This document shows positions 1 through 8,230 of a DNA stretch of 20,554 nt, one piece after another (position 1 is the stretch's first letter; every line of letters starts with the position of its first letter). The translations under genes were made by a program, and so were the position numbers. Source of the DNA: Clostridia bacterium (lineage in GTDB: Bacteria; Bacillota_A; Clostridia; Oscillospirales; CAG-272); the NCBI GenBank assembly GCA_017395725.1, contig JAFQOB010000020.1:1-20554 (forward strand), given 5' to 3'. The notes beneath the pieces are model-generated. The model saw only the letters and a list, made by a program, of their open reading frames with translations, was not told the origin of the DNA and made no database searches.

Positions 1-6
1 TAATCC

Positions 7-13
7 AAAGGAG
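7..13 (+). promoter_or_regulatory. Ribosome binding site of the GH2 gene
   Basis: AAAGGAG lies 7 bases before the ATG at 21 and fixes that start. The promoter lies outside the window. Confidence 0.85.
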
Positions 14-20
14 AAATTTA

Positions 21-2288
21 ATGAGAAACATTATAAATATTAATGATGCTTGGCTTTTTGTAAAAAATACAACCGACGTTTTGGCAAACGAAGGCGAGGC
101 TGTAAACCTCCCTCCTTCTTGGAATGCGATTGACGGTCAGGACGGCGGAAACGATTATTTTCGCGGAAGCTGTTTGTATAAGAAGACAATAAAAAAGGCA
201 GACCTTCCCGAAGCAGACCTTTACTATATTGAGTTTCGCGGAACAAACTCTTCTGCAGACGTTTACGTAGGCGGCAAGAAGCTTGCCCACCACGACGGCG
301 GTTATTCTACGTGGCGTGTTAATATTACAGAAGAAATGGCAGAAGAAACTGAAATTGCCGTTGTTGTTGAAAACTCACCCACCGAAACGGTTTATCCTCA
401 GATGGCAGACTTTACGTTTTACGGCGGTATTTACCGTAACGTTAATCTTATCTGCGTAAACAATTCTCACTTTGACCTTGACTATTACGGCGGTCCCGGT
501 CTTATGATAACCCCTAAGGTTGAGGGCAAAGATGCTAAGGTTGACGTAGAGGTATTCGTTAAAAACCTTAAGGAAAATCAAAAGCTTGTTTATACAATTT
601 ACGATAAAGATGAAAAAGAGCTTGATAAGATAGAAACGACTGAGTCTAAGGTTACTTTTGAGATGAAGGACGTTAACCTTTGGCACGGTCGCCGTAATCC
701 TTATCTTTATTGCTGTGAAGTTGAGATTGTTGAAAACGGCGAGGTTGTTGATAACGTATGTAACCGTTTCGGTTGCAGAAGCTTTAAGATAGATCCCGAC
801 AACGGATTTATTCTTAACGGCGAAGAATACCCCCTTCGCGGCGTATCACGTCATCAGGACAGATGGGGTGTAGGTAACGCTCTTCTTCCCGAACATCACG
901 AAGAAGATATCGACCTTATTTGCGAGGTTGGTGCTACAACAATTCGTCTTGCTCACTATCAGCACGACCAGTATTTCTATGACCTTTGCGACGAACGCGG
1001 TCTTGTTATCTGGGCTGAAATTCCATATATTTCAAAGCATATGCCCGGCGGACGCGAGAATACGATTTCTCAGATGAAAGAGTTGGTTACTCAGAACTAT
1101 AACCACCCCTCTATCGTAGTATGGGGACTTTCAAACGAGATTTCTATCGGCGGTTCAGATGATGACCTTCTTGAAAACCACCGTATTTTAAACGACCTTG
1201 TTCACGATATGGATAAGACACGTCTTACTACTATTGCGGCAGTATCTATGTGTAAGATGGACGACCCATATTTGCAGATTCCCGACGTTGTTTCATATAA
1301 CCACTATTTTGGTTGGTACGGCGGCGATACTACAATGAACGGACCTTGGTTTGACAAGTTCCACGCTACTCACCCGAATATTCCGATTGGTTGTTCCGAA
1401 TATGGCTGTGAGGCTCTTAACTGGCACACAAGCGATCCCAAGCAGGGCGACTATACTGAAGAATATCAGGCATATTATCACGAGGAGCTTATAAAACAGT
1501 TCTTTACAAGAAAATATATGTGGGCAACTCACGTATGGAATATGTTTGACTTCGGTGCCGATGCGAGAGCAGAGGGCGGAGAAAACGGACAGAACCATAA
1601 AGGACTTGTTACTATCGACAGAAAATATAAGAAGGACGCATTCTATGCATATAAGGCATGGCTTTCCGATGAGCCTTTTGTTCACTTGTGCGGAAAGAGA
1701 TATATTGACCGAGTTGAAGATGTAACTAAGGTTACGGTATATTCAAACCTTCCCGAAGTTGAGCTTTTTGTAAACGGCGAAAGCATTGGCAAGAAGACAG
1801 CCGAGGACCATTTCTTCTACTTTGACGTTAAGAACGTTGGAGAAAGCACTATTGTCGCAAAAGCGGGTGATTTTTCTGATGAGGGTAAGATACGCAAGGT
1901 TGAAGAGAGAAATATGGACTACGTTTTGGTTGAAAAGGGTGCAGTACTTAACTGGTTTGATATTGACGCTCCCGAAGGCAGATTTTCTCTTAACGATAAG
2001 ATTTCCGACATTATGGAAACTGTCGGCGGAAAGCTTTGGATGGTAAGACTTGGACTTACTATGAAGAAGAAAATGAGCGAGGGTAAGAAGAATAAGTCGG
2101 GCGAAAAGAAAGCGGGCGGATTTGACGTAGACCTTAAATCAGGCAGCGGTCTTATGGAAATGCTGGGTGGCTTTACAGTACTCAGACTTTCAACAATGGT
2201 TGGTATGATGAATGTTACTTTAACCAAAGAAGAGTTGCTTAAGATGAATAAACAGCTCAACCGTATAAGAAAGCCAAAGAAAAAATAA
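21..2288 (+). CDS. Glycoside hydrolase family 2, beta-galactosidase-like
   Basis: A 755-residue enzyme with no signal peptide, so probably cytoplasmic. It should hydrolyse a beta-linked sugar, most likely a beta-galactoside, imported as an oligosaccharide. Visible domain order: jelly-roll sugar-binding domain (about 1-160), immunoglobulin-like beta sandwich (about 165-260), TIM barrel (about 265-560), and a second small beta domain (about 565-630). The proposed acid/base is E373 in the motif WGLSNEIS, and the proposed nucleophile is E460 in GCSEYG. Both sit where GH2 enzymes carry them. Residues about 650-755 do not look like a usual GH2 ending: a basic Lys-rich linker (about 680-700) sits between two helical hydrophobic segments, and the protein ends KPKKK. 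Beta-glucuronidase or another GH2 specificity is possible because substrate cannot be read from the sequence. It is followed directly by a terminator. Confidence 0.9.
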   Translation: MRNIININDAWLFVKNTTDVLANEGEAVNLPPSWNAIDGQDGGNDYFRGSCLYKKTIKKADLPEADLYYIEFRGTNSSADVYVGGKKLAHHDGGYSTWRVNITEEMAEETEIAVVVENSPTETVYPQMADFTFYGGIYRNVNLICVNNSHFDLDYYGGPGLMITPKVEGKDAKVDVEVFVKNLKENQKLVYTIYDKDEKELDKIETTESKVTFEMKDVNLWHGRRNPYLYCCEVEIVENGEVVDNVCNRFGCRSFKIDPDNGFILNGEEYPLRGVSRHQDRWGVGNALLPEHHEEDIDLICEVGATTIRLAHYQHDQYFYDLCDERGLVIWAEIPYISKHMPGGRENTISQMKELVTQNYNHPSIVVWGLSNEISIGGSDDDLLENHRILNDLVHDMDKTRLTTIAAVSMCKMDDPYLQIPDVVSYNHYFGWYGGDTTMNGPWFDKFHATHPNIPIGCSEYGCEALNWHTSDPKQGDYTEEYQAYYHEELIKQFFTRKYMWATHVWNMFDFGADARAEGGENGQNHKGLVTIDRKYKKDAFYAYKAWLSDEPFVHLCGKRYIDRVEDVTKVTVYSNLPEVELFVNGESIGKKTAEDHFFYFDVKNVGESTIVAKAGDFSDEGKIRKVEERNMDYVLVEKGAVLNWFDIDAPEGRFSLNDKISDIMETVGGKLWMVRLGLTMKKKMSEGKKNKSGEKKAGGFDVDLKSGSGLMEMLGGFTVLRLSTMVGMMNVTLTKEELLKMNKQLNRIRKPKKK

Positions 2289-2293
2289 AGCAC

Positions 2294-2334
2294 GAGTGTG
2301 TATGGGTAAAAAAGCCTATACACACTCTTTTTTT
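2294..2334 (+). terminator. Intrinsic terminator of the GH2 gene
   Basis: A 13-bp stem (2294-2306 with 2315-2327, one G-T wobble) and an 8-base loop are followed by seven T residues at 2328-2334. It begins 6 bases after the stop codon. Confidence 0.9.
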
Positions 2335-2570
2335 GCCAAGCTTTCGCAAAATTCACCTCTTCCGTAGGGAGAGGCTCTATGTTTGCACAAACCGGAGAGG
2401 CAAGTTCTTTGCCAAGCTTTCTGCGAAAGAAAGCGGGCCTACTTTCTTCCTTGAAATCCCTCTCAGTCAGCTTCGCTGACAGCTCTCCCGTAGGGCGAGC
2501 CTTTGGGGTCGCACAGACCAGAGAGGTAAGGTTCTTTGCCTACTTTCTTCCTTAAAGAAAGTAGGGGTGT
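2335..2570. repeat. Intergenic block of imperfect tandem repeats and hairpins
   Basis: This stretch has no gene. It holds two diverged copies of a roughly 57-base unit, 2358-2413 and 2484-2540, which share CCGTAGGG, GAGAGG and TTCTTTGCC in the same order. The 13-mer TTGCCAAGCTTTC occurs at 2333 and 2409. The 15-mer CCTACTTTCTTCCTT occurs at 2438 and 2539. Hairpins are present at 2466-2480 (GTCAGC/GCTGAC arms) and 2540-2564 (10-bp arms around 5 bases). It resembles the dispersed non-coding repeat sequences common between genes of gut Clostridia; that family assignment is from memory. Confidence 0.7.
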
Positions 2571-2571
2571 A

Positions 2572-2600
2572 TTGAAAAATATATTTATTTATGTTATACT
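2572..2600 (+). promoter_or_regulatory. Sigma-A promoter of the FAD oxidoreductase gene
   Basis: TTGAAA at 2572-2577 and TATACT at 2595-2600 are separated by exactly 17 bases. Transcription would start near 2607, downstream of the ATG at 2604, so that longest start cannot be used. Confidence 0.8.
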
Positions 2601-2624
2601 GAAATGCGAAAGCAGGTGTTTTTT

Positions 2625-3842
2625 ATGGTAAGAAATATGACGATAAAAGAGAATATAGAGACGAAAATAACTGCCGAATGTGAGGTTCTTGTATGCGGCG
2701 GTGGATTTGCGGGTATTTCTGCTGCTCTTGCTGCGGCAAGACAGGGGAAAGACGTTATGCTTTTGGAAAGGGAGTATATTTTAGGCGGACTCGGTACTGC
2801 GGGACTTATTACTATATATTTACCTTTATGCGACGGAATGGGAAAGCAGGTTTCTTACGGAATTGCAGAAGAGCTGTTCAGACTATCGATTTCGATGGGA
2901 TATGAGGACAAATATCCTGATAATTGGCTGGATAATGACGACGTTACAAAACGCACCGACAAAGATAAACGCTTTGAAGTGCAGTATAATGCTCAGCTTT
3001 TTGCTATTCTTGCAGAGCAGCTGTTACTTGAGAATAACGTTAGGATACTGTATGGCAGTTATGCCGTTGGTGTAAGCAAAAACAACGATAAAATAGATGC
3101 GGTTATTGTTGAGAACAAATCGGGCAGACAGGCGATTTCGGTAAGAAATGTTGTTGATGCGACGGGGGATTGTGATATAGCACTTTTTGCAGATGCACCT
3201 ACCGAGACTTTCAAACAGGGAAACGTTTTGGCGGCTTGGTATTATTCTTTAGGCAAAAACGGCTATAACCTTAATACTATTGGATTTGCCGATATTCCCG
3301 ACGAAAAGAAGACTGAAAAGAATAGAGTTAAACTGTTGGTAAATAAGAGGTTTAGCGGACTTGACGGAAACGAGTTATCGGAAATGGTGCAGTTATCCCA
3401 CGCTTCAACTCTTAATAACGTGAAATCAAAAAGACAGAGTGATGAGACTTTGGTTCCCACGTCTATAGCGACTATTCCGCAAATTCGAATGACAAGGAAA
3501 ATTGTTGGTGAATATATACTTGACAGTAAAGAAGAGCACAAATATTTTGAAGACTCCATAGGTATGATATCCGACTGGAGAAAGAGAGGGCCTATATACG
3601 AAGTGCCTTTTTCAACTCTGTTTTCAAGCAAGGTAAAGAATCTTATAACAGCGGGAAGATGTGTTTCTGTAACCGACAGTATGTGGGATATTATGCGCGT
3701 TATTCCTTGCTGTGCTGTGACAGGGCAAGCGGCGGGAACTGCGGCGGCTATGACAGAGGATTTTTCAAAGCTTGACGTAAAAGAGCTTCAGAGTATTTTG
3801 GTTAAGAACGGTGTGATTCTTCACGAAAAAGATTTGGTTTAG
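2625..3842 (+). CDS. FAD-dependent oxidoreductase
   Basis: A 405-residue flavoprotein of the broad family with an N-terminal Rossmann fold. The dinucleotide motif CGGGFAG is at residues 24-30, followed by an acidic strand end in LLERE. An ATGDCD motif lies mid-protein, and the C-terminal stretch AGRCVSVTDS through GQAAGTAAA is the second FAD-contacting signature of the PF12831-type family. The substrate cannot be read from the sequence. The start at 2625 is chosen because the promoter starts RNA near 2607 and an AGCAGGTG ribosome site (2611-2618) is well spaced from it; ATG 2637 is an alternative. It appears to stand alone, preceded by a repeat block and followed by a gene with its own promoter. 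No terminator is evident after it. Confidence 0.85.
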   Translation: MVRNMTIKENIETKITAECEVLVCGGGFAGISAALAAARQGKDVMLLEREYILGGLGTAGLITIYLPLCDGMGKQVSYGIAEELFRLSISMGYEDKYPDNWLDNDDVTKRTDKDKRFEVQYNAQLFAILAEQLLLENNVRILYGSYAVGVSKNNDKIDAVIVENKSGRQAISVRNVVDATGDCDIALFADAPTETFKQGNVLAAWYYSLGKNGYNLNTIGFADIPDEKKTEKNRVKLLVNKRFSGLDGNELSEMVQLSHASTLNNVKSKRQSDETLVPTSIATIPQIRMTRKIVGEYILDSKEEHKYFEDSIGMISDWRKRGPIYEVPFSTLFSSKVKNLITAGRCVSVTDSMWDIMRVIPCCAVTGQAAGTAAAMTEDFSKLDVKELQSILVKNGVILHEKDLV

Positions 3843-3881
3843 ACGGTATAATAAAGGTTTTGGAAAATAATAAAATTAACA

Positions 3882-3893
3882 AATAACGTTATT
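3882..3893. promoter_or_regulatory. Perfect 12-bp palindrome touching the VanY promoter
   Basis: AATAACGTTATT reads the same on both strands and overlaps the first bases of the -35 hexamer at 3892. It could be an operator, but AT-rich palindromes this short also arise by chance. Confidence 0.3.
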
Positions 3894-3920
3894 GATTTTT
3901 TTTATGTGCTAATGTATAAT
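3892..3920 (+). promoter_or_regulatory. Sigma-A promoter of the D,D-carboxypeptidase gene
   Basis: TTGATT at 3892-3897 and consensus TATAAT at 3915-3920 have a 17-base spacer. The predicted transcript start is near 3927. The in-frame ATG at 3906 lies inside the promoter and is excluded as a start. Confidence 0.85.
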
Positions 3921-3965
3921 GGTTGTACAAAAACAGTTTTTTGCAATAAAAAGGCGGAAAAAATA

Positions 3966-4772
3966 ATGATTCGGAATAAAATACTTTGCACGGTGATTTT
4001 TATAATATTGGCGATAACGCTTGTGGGTTGCGGTTCAATAAACGGCGATTTGGGTAATATGAAGCCCCTTGATTCCGAAGTTTTTGGAGAAACCTTGAAA
4101 GAGGTGCCTGAGACCGATATACCGGAAACGAAGCCTGAAACTACCCAAGAGACAGTACAGCAGACTGAGACTACAGCACCTATAACCACAGTACCGCAAA
4201 CAGAGCCAAAAGCGCCCGAAACAAAGGCACCTGAAACCCAACCACCTACGACTGTAGATTCACCTACTTACATACAGGGGATTTTGATAGTAAACAAGAC
4301 TTATGCGCTTCCGAAGACTTATGCTAAGGGAGTTGACCCCGAGGCAAAAGCGGCTCTCGACAAGATGTTTGCAGATGCTAAAAAAGAGGGAATTACTCTT
4401 TGGATAGCATCGGGCTACAGAAGTTATGACAGACAGTATACCGTTTATAACAACTATGTAAAAAAAGACGGTCAAGCAGCGGCAGATAGGTATTCGGCGC
4501 GCCCGGGACATTCCGAGCATCAGACAGGTCTTGCATTTGACTTGAATGAATTGACCGAGGCATTTGGAAACAGCAAACAAGGTAAGTGGCTTGCTGAAAA
4601 TTGTCACAAATATGGATTTATAATCAGATATCCGCAGAATAAAGAGCATATAACAGGATATATGTACGAGCCTTGGCACGTGCGTTATTTGGGTGTTGAC
4701 ACAGCAACGGCTGTTTACGAAAGCGGTGTTTGCCTTGAAGAATATCTCGGAATAACGTCTGTATATTCGTAA
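3966..4772 (+). CDS. VanY-type D-alanyl-D-alanine carboxypeptidase lipoprotein
   Basis: A 268-residue exported zinc peptidase that should remove the terminal D-Ala from peptidoglycan stem peptides outside the membrane. The N-terminus is a lipoprotein signal: basic MIRNK, a hydrophobic stretch, then the lipobox LVGC with lipidated C22. Residues about 45-98 form a Thr/Pro/Glu-rich linker with ET.AP repeats, a spacer that would hold the enzyme away from the membrane. The catalytic domain (about 104-268) shows SGYRSYDRQ, SARPGHSEHQTGLAFD and EPWHVRY. Expected zinc ligands are H185, D192 and H238, with E235 as catalytic base; all are present. The start at 3966 is set by an AGGCGG ribosome site 8 bases upstream and by the promoter position. 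No vancomycin-resistance genes (vanH, vanA, vanX, vanRS) are nearby, so a housekeeping wall-trimming role is more likely than resistance. Confidence 0.92.
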   Translation: MIRNKILCTVIFIILAITLVGCGSINGDLGNMKPLDSEVFGETLKEVPETDIPETKPETTQETVQQTETTAPITTVPQTEPKAPETKAPETQPPTTVDSPTYIQGILIVNKTYALPKTYAKGVDPEAKAALDKMFADAKKEGITLWIASGYRSYDRQYTVYNNYVKKDGQAAADRYSARPGHSEHQTGLAFDLNELTEAFGNSKQGKWLAENCHKYGFIIRYPQNKEHITGYMYEPWHVRYLGVDTATAVYESGVCLEEYLGITSVYS

Positions 4773-4790
4773 AGTTGACTGAATAAACCG

Positions 4791-4833
4791 AAAGAGGATT
4801 ATGATGCAGGAGCATTAAATAGTCCTCTTTTTT
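4791..4833 (+). terminator. Intrinsic terminator of the D,D-carboxypeptidase gene
   Basis: Arms 4791-4801 and 4820-4830 pair over 11 bases with one wobble. A small inner stem (ATGC/GCAT) is present, and T residues run to 4833. Confidence 0.85.
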
Positions 4834-4892
4834 GTTTTTAGTAGAAAAGTAATTTGGCTGTTGGTTATATCTTTACAAATAAATCGATATAT

Positions 4893-4917
4893 ATATAGAT
4901 ATTTGTGTTATCTATAT
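4893..4917. promoter_or_regulatory. Inverted repeat upstream of the hdr operon
   Basis: ATATAGATA at 4893-4901 and TATCTATAT at 4909-4917 form perfect 9-bp arms around 7 bases. It lies about 30 bases before the proposed -35 box. It is a candidate operator for a dimeric regulator, although the region is AT-rich. Confidence 0.4.
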
Positions 4918-4945
4918 TGATAATACTGATTGAACATTTTGGTAA

Positions 4946-4979
4946 TTTACAAGTTAAGAAAAATATGATATTATATACT
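4946..4979 (+). promoter_or_regulatory. Candidate promoter of the hdr-flx-frd operon
   Basis: TTTACA at 4946-4951 and TATTAT at 4969-4974 have a 17-base spacer. A better -10 hexamer, TATACT at 4974-4979, overlaps but lacks a good -35 at the right distance. This leaves a leader of about 70 bases before hdrB. Confidence 0.45.
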
Positions 4980-5009
4980 TATATGTTTTAATGGGGGATT
5001 GTTTTTTGT

Positions 5010-5027
5010 CGAAGAAACGGTTCTTCG
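5010..5027 (+). promoter_or_regulatory. Leader hairpin before hdrB
   Basis: CGAAGAA (5010-5016) and TTCTTCG (5021-5027) form a perfect 7-bp stem with a 4-base loop, ending about 10 bases before the GGAGG of hdrB (5037-5041). No T-run follows, so it is not a terminator. It may stabilise the mRNA or modulate translation. Confidence 0.4.
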
Positions 5028-5050
5028 GATTAATATGGAGGTCTTAATAA

Positions 5051-5845
5051 ATGAAAGTAAGCTATTTTCCGGGCTGTACGTTGAAGAATAAGGCAAAGGA
5101 GCTTGATAAGTATTCATATAAGTGCGCCGAAAAATTAGGTATAACGTTGGAAGAGATAGAAGAGTGGCAGTGTTGCGGCGGAGTATTTTCCACTGCAAAG
5201 GACGAAATTGCAAGCAAGCTTTCGTCAGTAAGAGCATTGAAGGCGGCAAAGGCAAAAGAACAACCGCTTGTTACAGTATGCTCCGGCTGTCATAACGTTA
5301 TCAAGCAGACGAATTACGTTATGCAAAATGATAAGGAGTTTGCAGATAAGGTTAACAGATATATGGCTGAAGAAGAGGCATATAACGGCGAAACGGAAGT
5401 ATATAACTATCTTGAGCTTCTCAGAGACGTTGTAGGCTTTGATAAGGTAAGGGAAACTGTTACAAATCCGCTTAAGGATAAAAAGATTGCAGCGTATTAC
5501 GGCTGTCTTTTGCTTAGACCCGGTTCTGTTATGAAGATGGACGACCCCGAGAACCCGAAGATAATGGAAGACCTTATTACAGCTATGGGTGCAGAGCCCG
5601 TAATTTACGCGAACAGAAACGAGTGTTGCGGCGGTTACATAGCGCTGGAGGACCCTGCGGCTGCAGAAAAGAGAAGTAATGATATTATAAGAAACGCAAA
5701 GGCGTTTGGGGCGGAAATGATAATAACCGCTTGTCCTCTTTGCAAATATAATCTTATTAAAAACGGTGCCGATATTCCCGTAGTATACTTTACCGAGCTT
5801 CTTGCAGAGGCTTTGGGTGTAAAGGAGGAAAAAGATGGAGAATAA
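5051..5845 (+). CDS. hdrB: Heterodisulfide reductase subunit B-like protein
   Basis: A 264-residue cytoplasmic protein built of two CCG domains (PF02754), the fold that in methanogen HdrB holds two non-cubane [4Fe-4S] clusters and cleaves the CoM-CoB disulfide. The first cysteine set is C9, C41-C42, C77 and C80. The second is C152, C192-C193, C228 and C231. Both sets are complete, including the CCGG motifs. Bacteria of this kind lack CoM and CoB, so the real substrate is unknown: a small thiol, a protein disulfide, or simply electron relay to the Frd-like subunits at the end of the operon. It is the first gene of the operon, with GGAGG 9 bases before ATG 5051. Its end overlaps hdrC by 11 bases, suggesting translational coupling and complex formation. 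Confidence 0.93.
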   Translation: MKVSYFPGCTLKNKAKELDKYSYKCAEKLGITLEEIEEWQCCGGVFSTAKDEIASKLSSVRALKAAKAKEQPLVTVCSGCHNVIKQTNYVMQNDKEFADKVNRYMAEEEAYNGETEVYNYLELLRDVVGFDKVRETVTNPLKDKKIAAYYGCLLLRPGSVMKMDDPENPKIMEDLITAMGAEPVIYANRNECCGGYIALEDPAAAEKRSNDIIRNAKAFGAEMIITACPLCKYNLIKNGADIPVVYFTELLAEALGVKEEKDGE

Positions 5846-6221
5846 GTATTTGAAGGAAGATATAATCCGTTCAAGCGGAGTTAATCCCAAGAAGTGTATG
5901 AAGTGCGGTAAATGTACTGCCACTTGTCCGTCTTTTGACGAGATGGAATATCACCCTCACCAATTTGTATATATGGTTGAGTCGGGGGATATTGAGCCTC
6001 TGCTCGAATCAAAATCACTCTATAAATGTCTTTCTTGCTTTGCTTGTATAGACAGATGCCCCAGAGGTGTTGAACCGGCAAAGCTTGTGGAGGCAGTTAA
6101 GCTGTCGGTAATAAGACAGAAAGACAGTAACCACTTGAAAGCTGACGGTATTGCAAAATATCTTGATGAGGATATTCCTCAGCAGGCGATTGTCAGCGCA
6201 TTCAGAAAATACAGTAAGTAA
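5835..6221 (+). CDS. hdrC: Heterodisulfide reductase subunit C-like Fe-S protein
   Basis: A 128-residue soluble protein with two complete [4Fe-4S] ferredoxin motifs: C21-C24-C27-C31 and C65-C68-C71-C75. In HdrABC complexes HdrC is the electron wire between the flavin of HdrA and the catalytic clusters of HdrB. Its length and motif spacing match bacterial HdrC. AGGAGG at about 5822-5827, inside the end of hdrB, serves the ATG at 5835. Gene order B-C-A is common in bacterial hdr operons. There is no membrane segment, so it is not the HdrE-linked, membrane-bound HdrDE type. Confidence 0.92.
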   Translation: MENKYLKEDIIRSSGVNPKKCMKCGKCTATCPSFDEMEYHPHQFVYMVESGDIEPLLESKSLYKCLSCFACIDRCPRGVEPAKLVEAVKLSVIRQKDSNHLKADGIAKYLDEDIPQQAIVSAFRKYSK

Positions 6222-6235
6222 GGAGGAAAAGAATA

Positions 6236-8230
6236 ATGCAGAGAATTGGCGTATTTGTATGCTGGTGCGGAAGCAATATTGCCGGAACGGTAGACGTTAA
6301 GGCGGTTGCAGAAGCATTAAAGAACGAACCCGGTGTTGTCTTTTCCACCGATTATCAGTATATGTGTTCACAGGCAGGGCAGGATTTAATAAAAGATGCC
6401 GTAAAAGAACACAGCTTAACGGGAATAGTTGTATGCTCTTGCTCACCCCGTATGCACGAGGCTACTTTCCGTAAGACAGCTTCGGCGGCTGGACTTAATC
6501 CTTATATGGTTGAGATTGCGAATATCCGTGAGCAGTGCTCGTGGGTACATAAGGAAATGCCTTTAGGTACTGAAAAGGCGATAATATTGGGCAAGGCGGC
6601 AGTTGCAAAGGTTAACCTTAACGCTCCCCTGATTCCCGGTGAATCACCCGTGACAAAGAGAGCACTTGTTATCGGCGGCGGTATAGCAGGCATACAGACA
6701 GCTCTTGATATAGCAGACGCGGGATTTCCTGTTGATATAGTTGAGAAAAAGCCAACGATAGGCGGTAAGATGGCTCAGCTTGACAAGACGTTCCCGACTC
6801 TCGACTGTGCGGCTTGTATATTGACACCTAAGATGGTTGATGCGGCGCAGAATGAGAATATCAGAATTTTCTCTTACAGCGAGGTTGAGGCTGTAAAGGG
6901 TTTTGTAGGTAACTTTGAGGTTAAGATTAAGAAAAAGGCAAGATACGTTGACGAAACCAAGTGTACAGGTTGCGGTGCTTGTATAGAAAAATGTCCTCAG
7001 AAAAAAGTCCCCAACGAGTTTAATCTTGGTATGGACAACAGACGCGCCATATATATTCCTTTTGCACAGGCAGTACCCAAGGTTGCTACTATCGACTCCG
7101 ATTACTGTAATATGCTTAAGAACGGCAAGTGCGGGGTATGTTCCAAGATTTGTGCGGCGGGAGCTATTGATTATAAGCAAAAAGACGAGATAATTGAAGA
7201 GAAGTACGGTGCTATCGTAGTTGCAACAGGCTTTGAACCTATTTCTATGGAAAAGTTTGACGAGTTTGCATACAGTCAGTCAAAGGACGTAATTACCTCT
7301 CTCGAATTTGAAAGACTTACCAATGCTGCAGGTCCTACTGCAGGTAAGTTGCTCCGTCCTTCCGACGGTAAGCACCCACATAAGATAGTATTTGTACAGT
7401 GCGTTGGTTCAAGATGCGCATCGTGCGCTGAAAAGGGCAAGGAATATTGCTCAAAGATATGCTGTATGTATACTGCAAAACACGCAATGCTTACAAGAGA
7501 TAAATATCCCGATACCGAAGTTACGGTATTTTACATAGACGTAAGAACACCCGGTAAGAACTTTGACGAGTTCCAGAGAAGAGCTGTTGAAGAGTACGGT
7601 GTAAATTATATTAAGGGTATGGTTGGTAAGGTTACACCCGAGGGTGATAAGCTTATGGTACGCGGTTCCGACCTTATTGCAAACAAGCAGATAAAGATAG
7701 ATGCCGACCTTGTAGTTCTTGCGGCGGCAATTGAACCCGATAAGACGGCAAGACCTTTGGCTACAATGCTTACTGCAAGTATGGATACAAACGACTTCTT
7801 TACAGAAGCACACCCCAAGCTTCGTCCCGTAGAAAGTCCTACAGCAGGCGTGTTCCTTTCAGGAACGTGTCAGGGTCCCAAGGATATTCCCGAGACAGTA
7901 TCTCAGGCGGGAGCTGCGGCATCAAAGGTTATCGGACTTCTTCAAAAAGATAAGCTTATGGGTAACCCCTGTGTTGCAAGTTCAAATCAGCTTATGTGTA
8001 ACGGTTGTTCAAGCTGTGAAAGAGTATGTCCTTACGGTGCAATCAGTTATGAAGACAAAGAATTCCCCGGACCTAACAGAACGGTTAAGGTAAGAAGAGT
8101 GGCGACTGTAAATCCTGCAGTATGTCAGGGTTGCGGAGCATGTACCGTTGCTTGTCCTTCGGGAGCTATGGATCTTAACGGATTTATGAATACACAAATT
8201 ATGGCGGAGGTAGACGCGATATGCAAATGA
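6236..8230 (+). CDS. hdrA: Heterodisulfide reductase subunit A, flavin-containing (bifurcating) subunit
   Basis: A 664-residue full-length HdrA, close to methanogen HdrA in size. Its FAD is the site of flavin-based electron bifurcation in characterised HdrABC-MvhADG complexes. The N-terminal domain (1-135) carries the CWCG motif (C9, C11) and further cysteines at C44, C67, C69 and C101. A Rossmann FAD motif, GGGIAG, is at 147-152, and DCAAC (C191, C194) follows. An inserted ferredoxin-like region has C243-C246-C249-C253 and C291/C299-C302-C306. A thioredoxin-reductase-like half with a dense cysteine group (C389-C410) follows. The C-terminal ferredoxin domain has C588-C591-C594-C598 and C630-C633-C636-C640, the expected docking site for ferredoxin. 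AGGAGG lies 9 bases before ATG 6236. The end overlaps the next gene by 10 bases. Confidence 0.94.
   Translation: MQRIGVFVCWCGSNIAGTVDVKAVAEALKNEPGVVFSTDYQYMCSQAGQDLIKDAVKEHSLTGIVVCSCSPRMHEATFRKTASAAGLNPYMVEIANIREQCSWVHKEMPLGTEKAIILGKAAVAKVNLNAPLIPGESPVTKRALVIGGGIAGIQTALDIADAGFPVDIVEKKPTIGGKMAQLDKTFPTLDCAACILTPKMVDAAQNENIRIFSYSEVEAVKGFVGNFEVKIKKKARYVDETKCTGCGACIEKCPQKKVPNEFNLGMDNRRAIYIPFAQAVPKVATIDSDYCNMLKNGKCGVCSKICAAGAIDYKQKDEIIEEKYGAIVVATGFEPISMEKFDEFAYSQSKDVITSLEFERLTNAAGPTAGKLLRPSDGKHPHKIVFVQCVGSRCASCAEKGKEYCSKICCMYTAKHAMLTRDKYPDTEVTVFYIDVRTPGKNFDEFQRRAVEEYGVNYIKGMVGKVTPEGDKLMVRGSDLIANKQIKIDADLVVLAAAIEPDKTARPLATMLTASMDTNDFFTEAHPKLRPVESPTAGVFLSGTCQGPKDIPETVSQAGAAASKVIGLLQKDKLMGNPCVASSNQLMCNGCSSCERVCPYGAISYEDKEFPGPNRTVKVRRVATVNPAVCQGCGACTVACPSGAMDLNGFMNTQIMAEVDAICK

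Noticed and set aside
2335..2570. CRISPR array
   Set aside because: Repeats are diverged, unequal in length and not regularly spaced, and no cas genes are present.
3966..4772. Vancomycin-resistance gene vanY
   Set aside because: It is the right enzyme family, but no vanRS, vanH, ligase or vanX genes are nearby; family-level naming only.
4834..5050. Riboswitch before hdrB
   Set aside because: Only one short hairpin and an AT-rich inverted repeat are visible; no known aptamer core was recognised and no terminator alternates with it.
5225..5923. Minus-strand 232-residue open frame
   Set aside because: It is antisense to hdrB, whose cysteine motifs are complete; no family was recognised.
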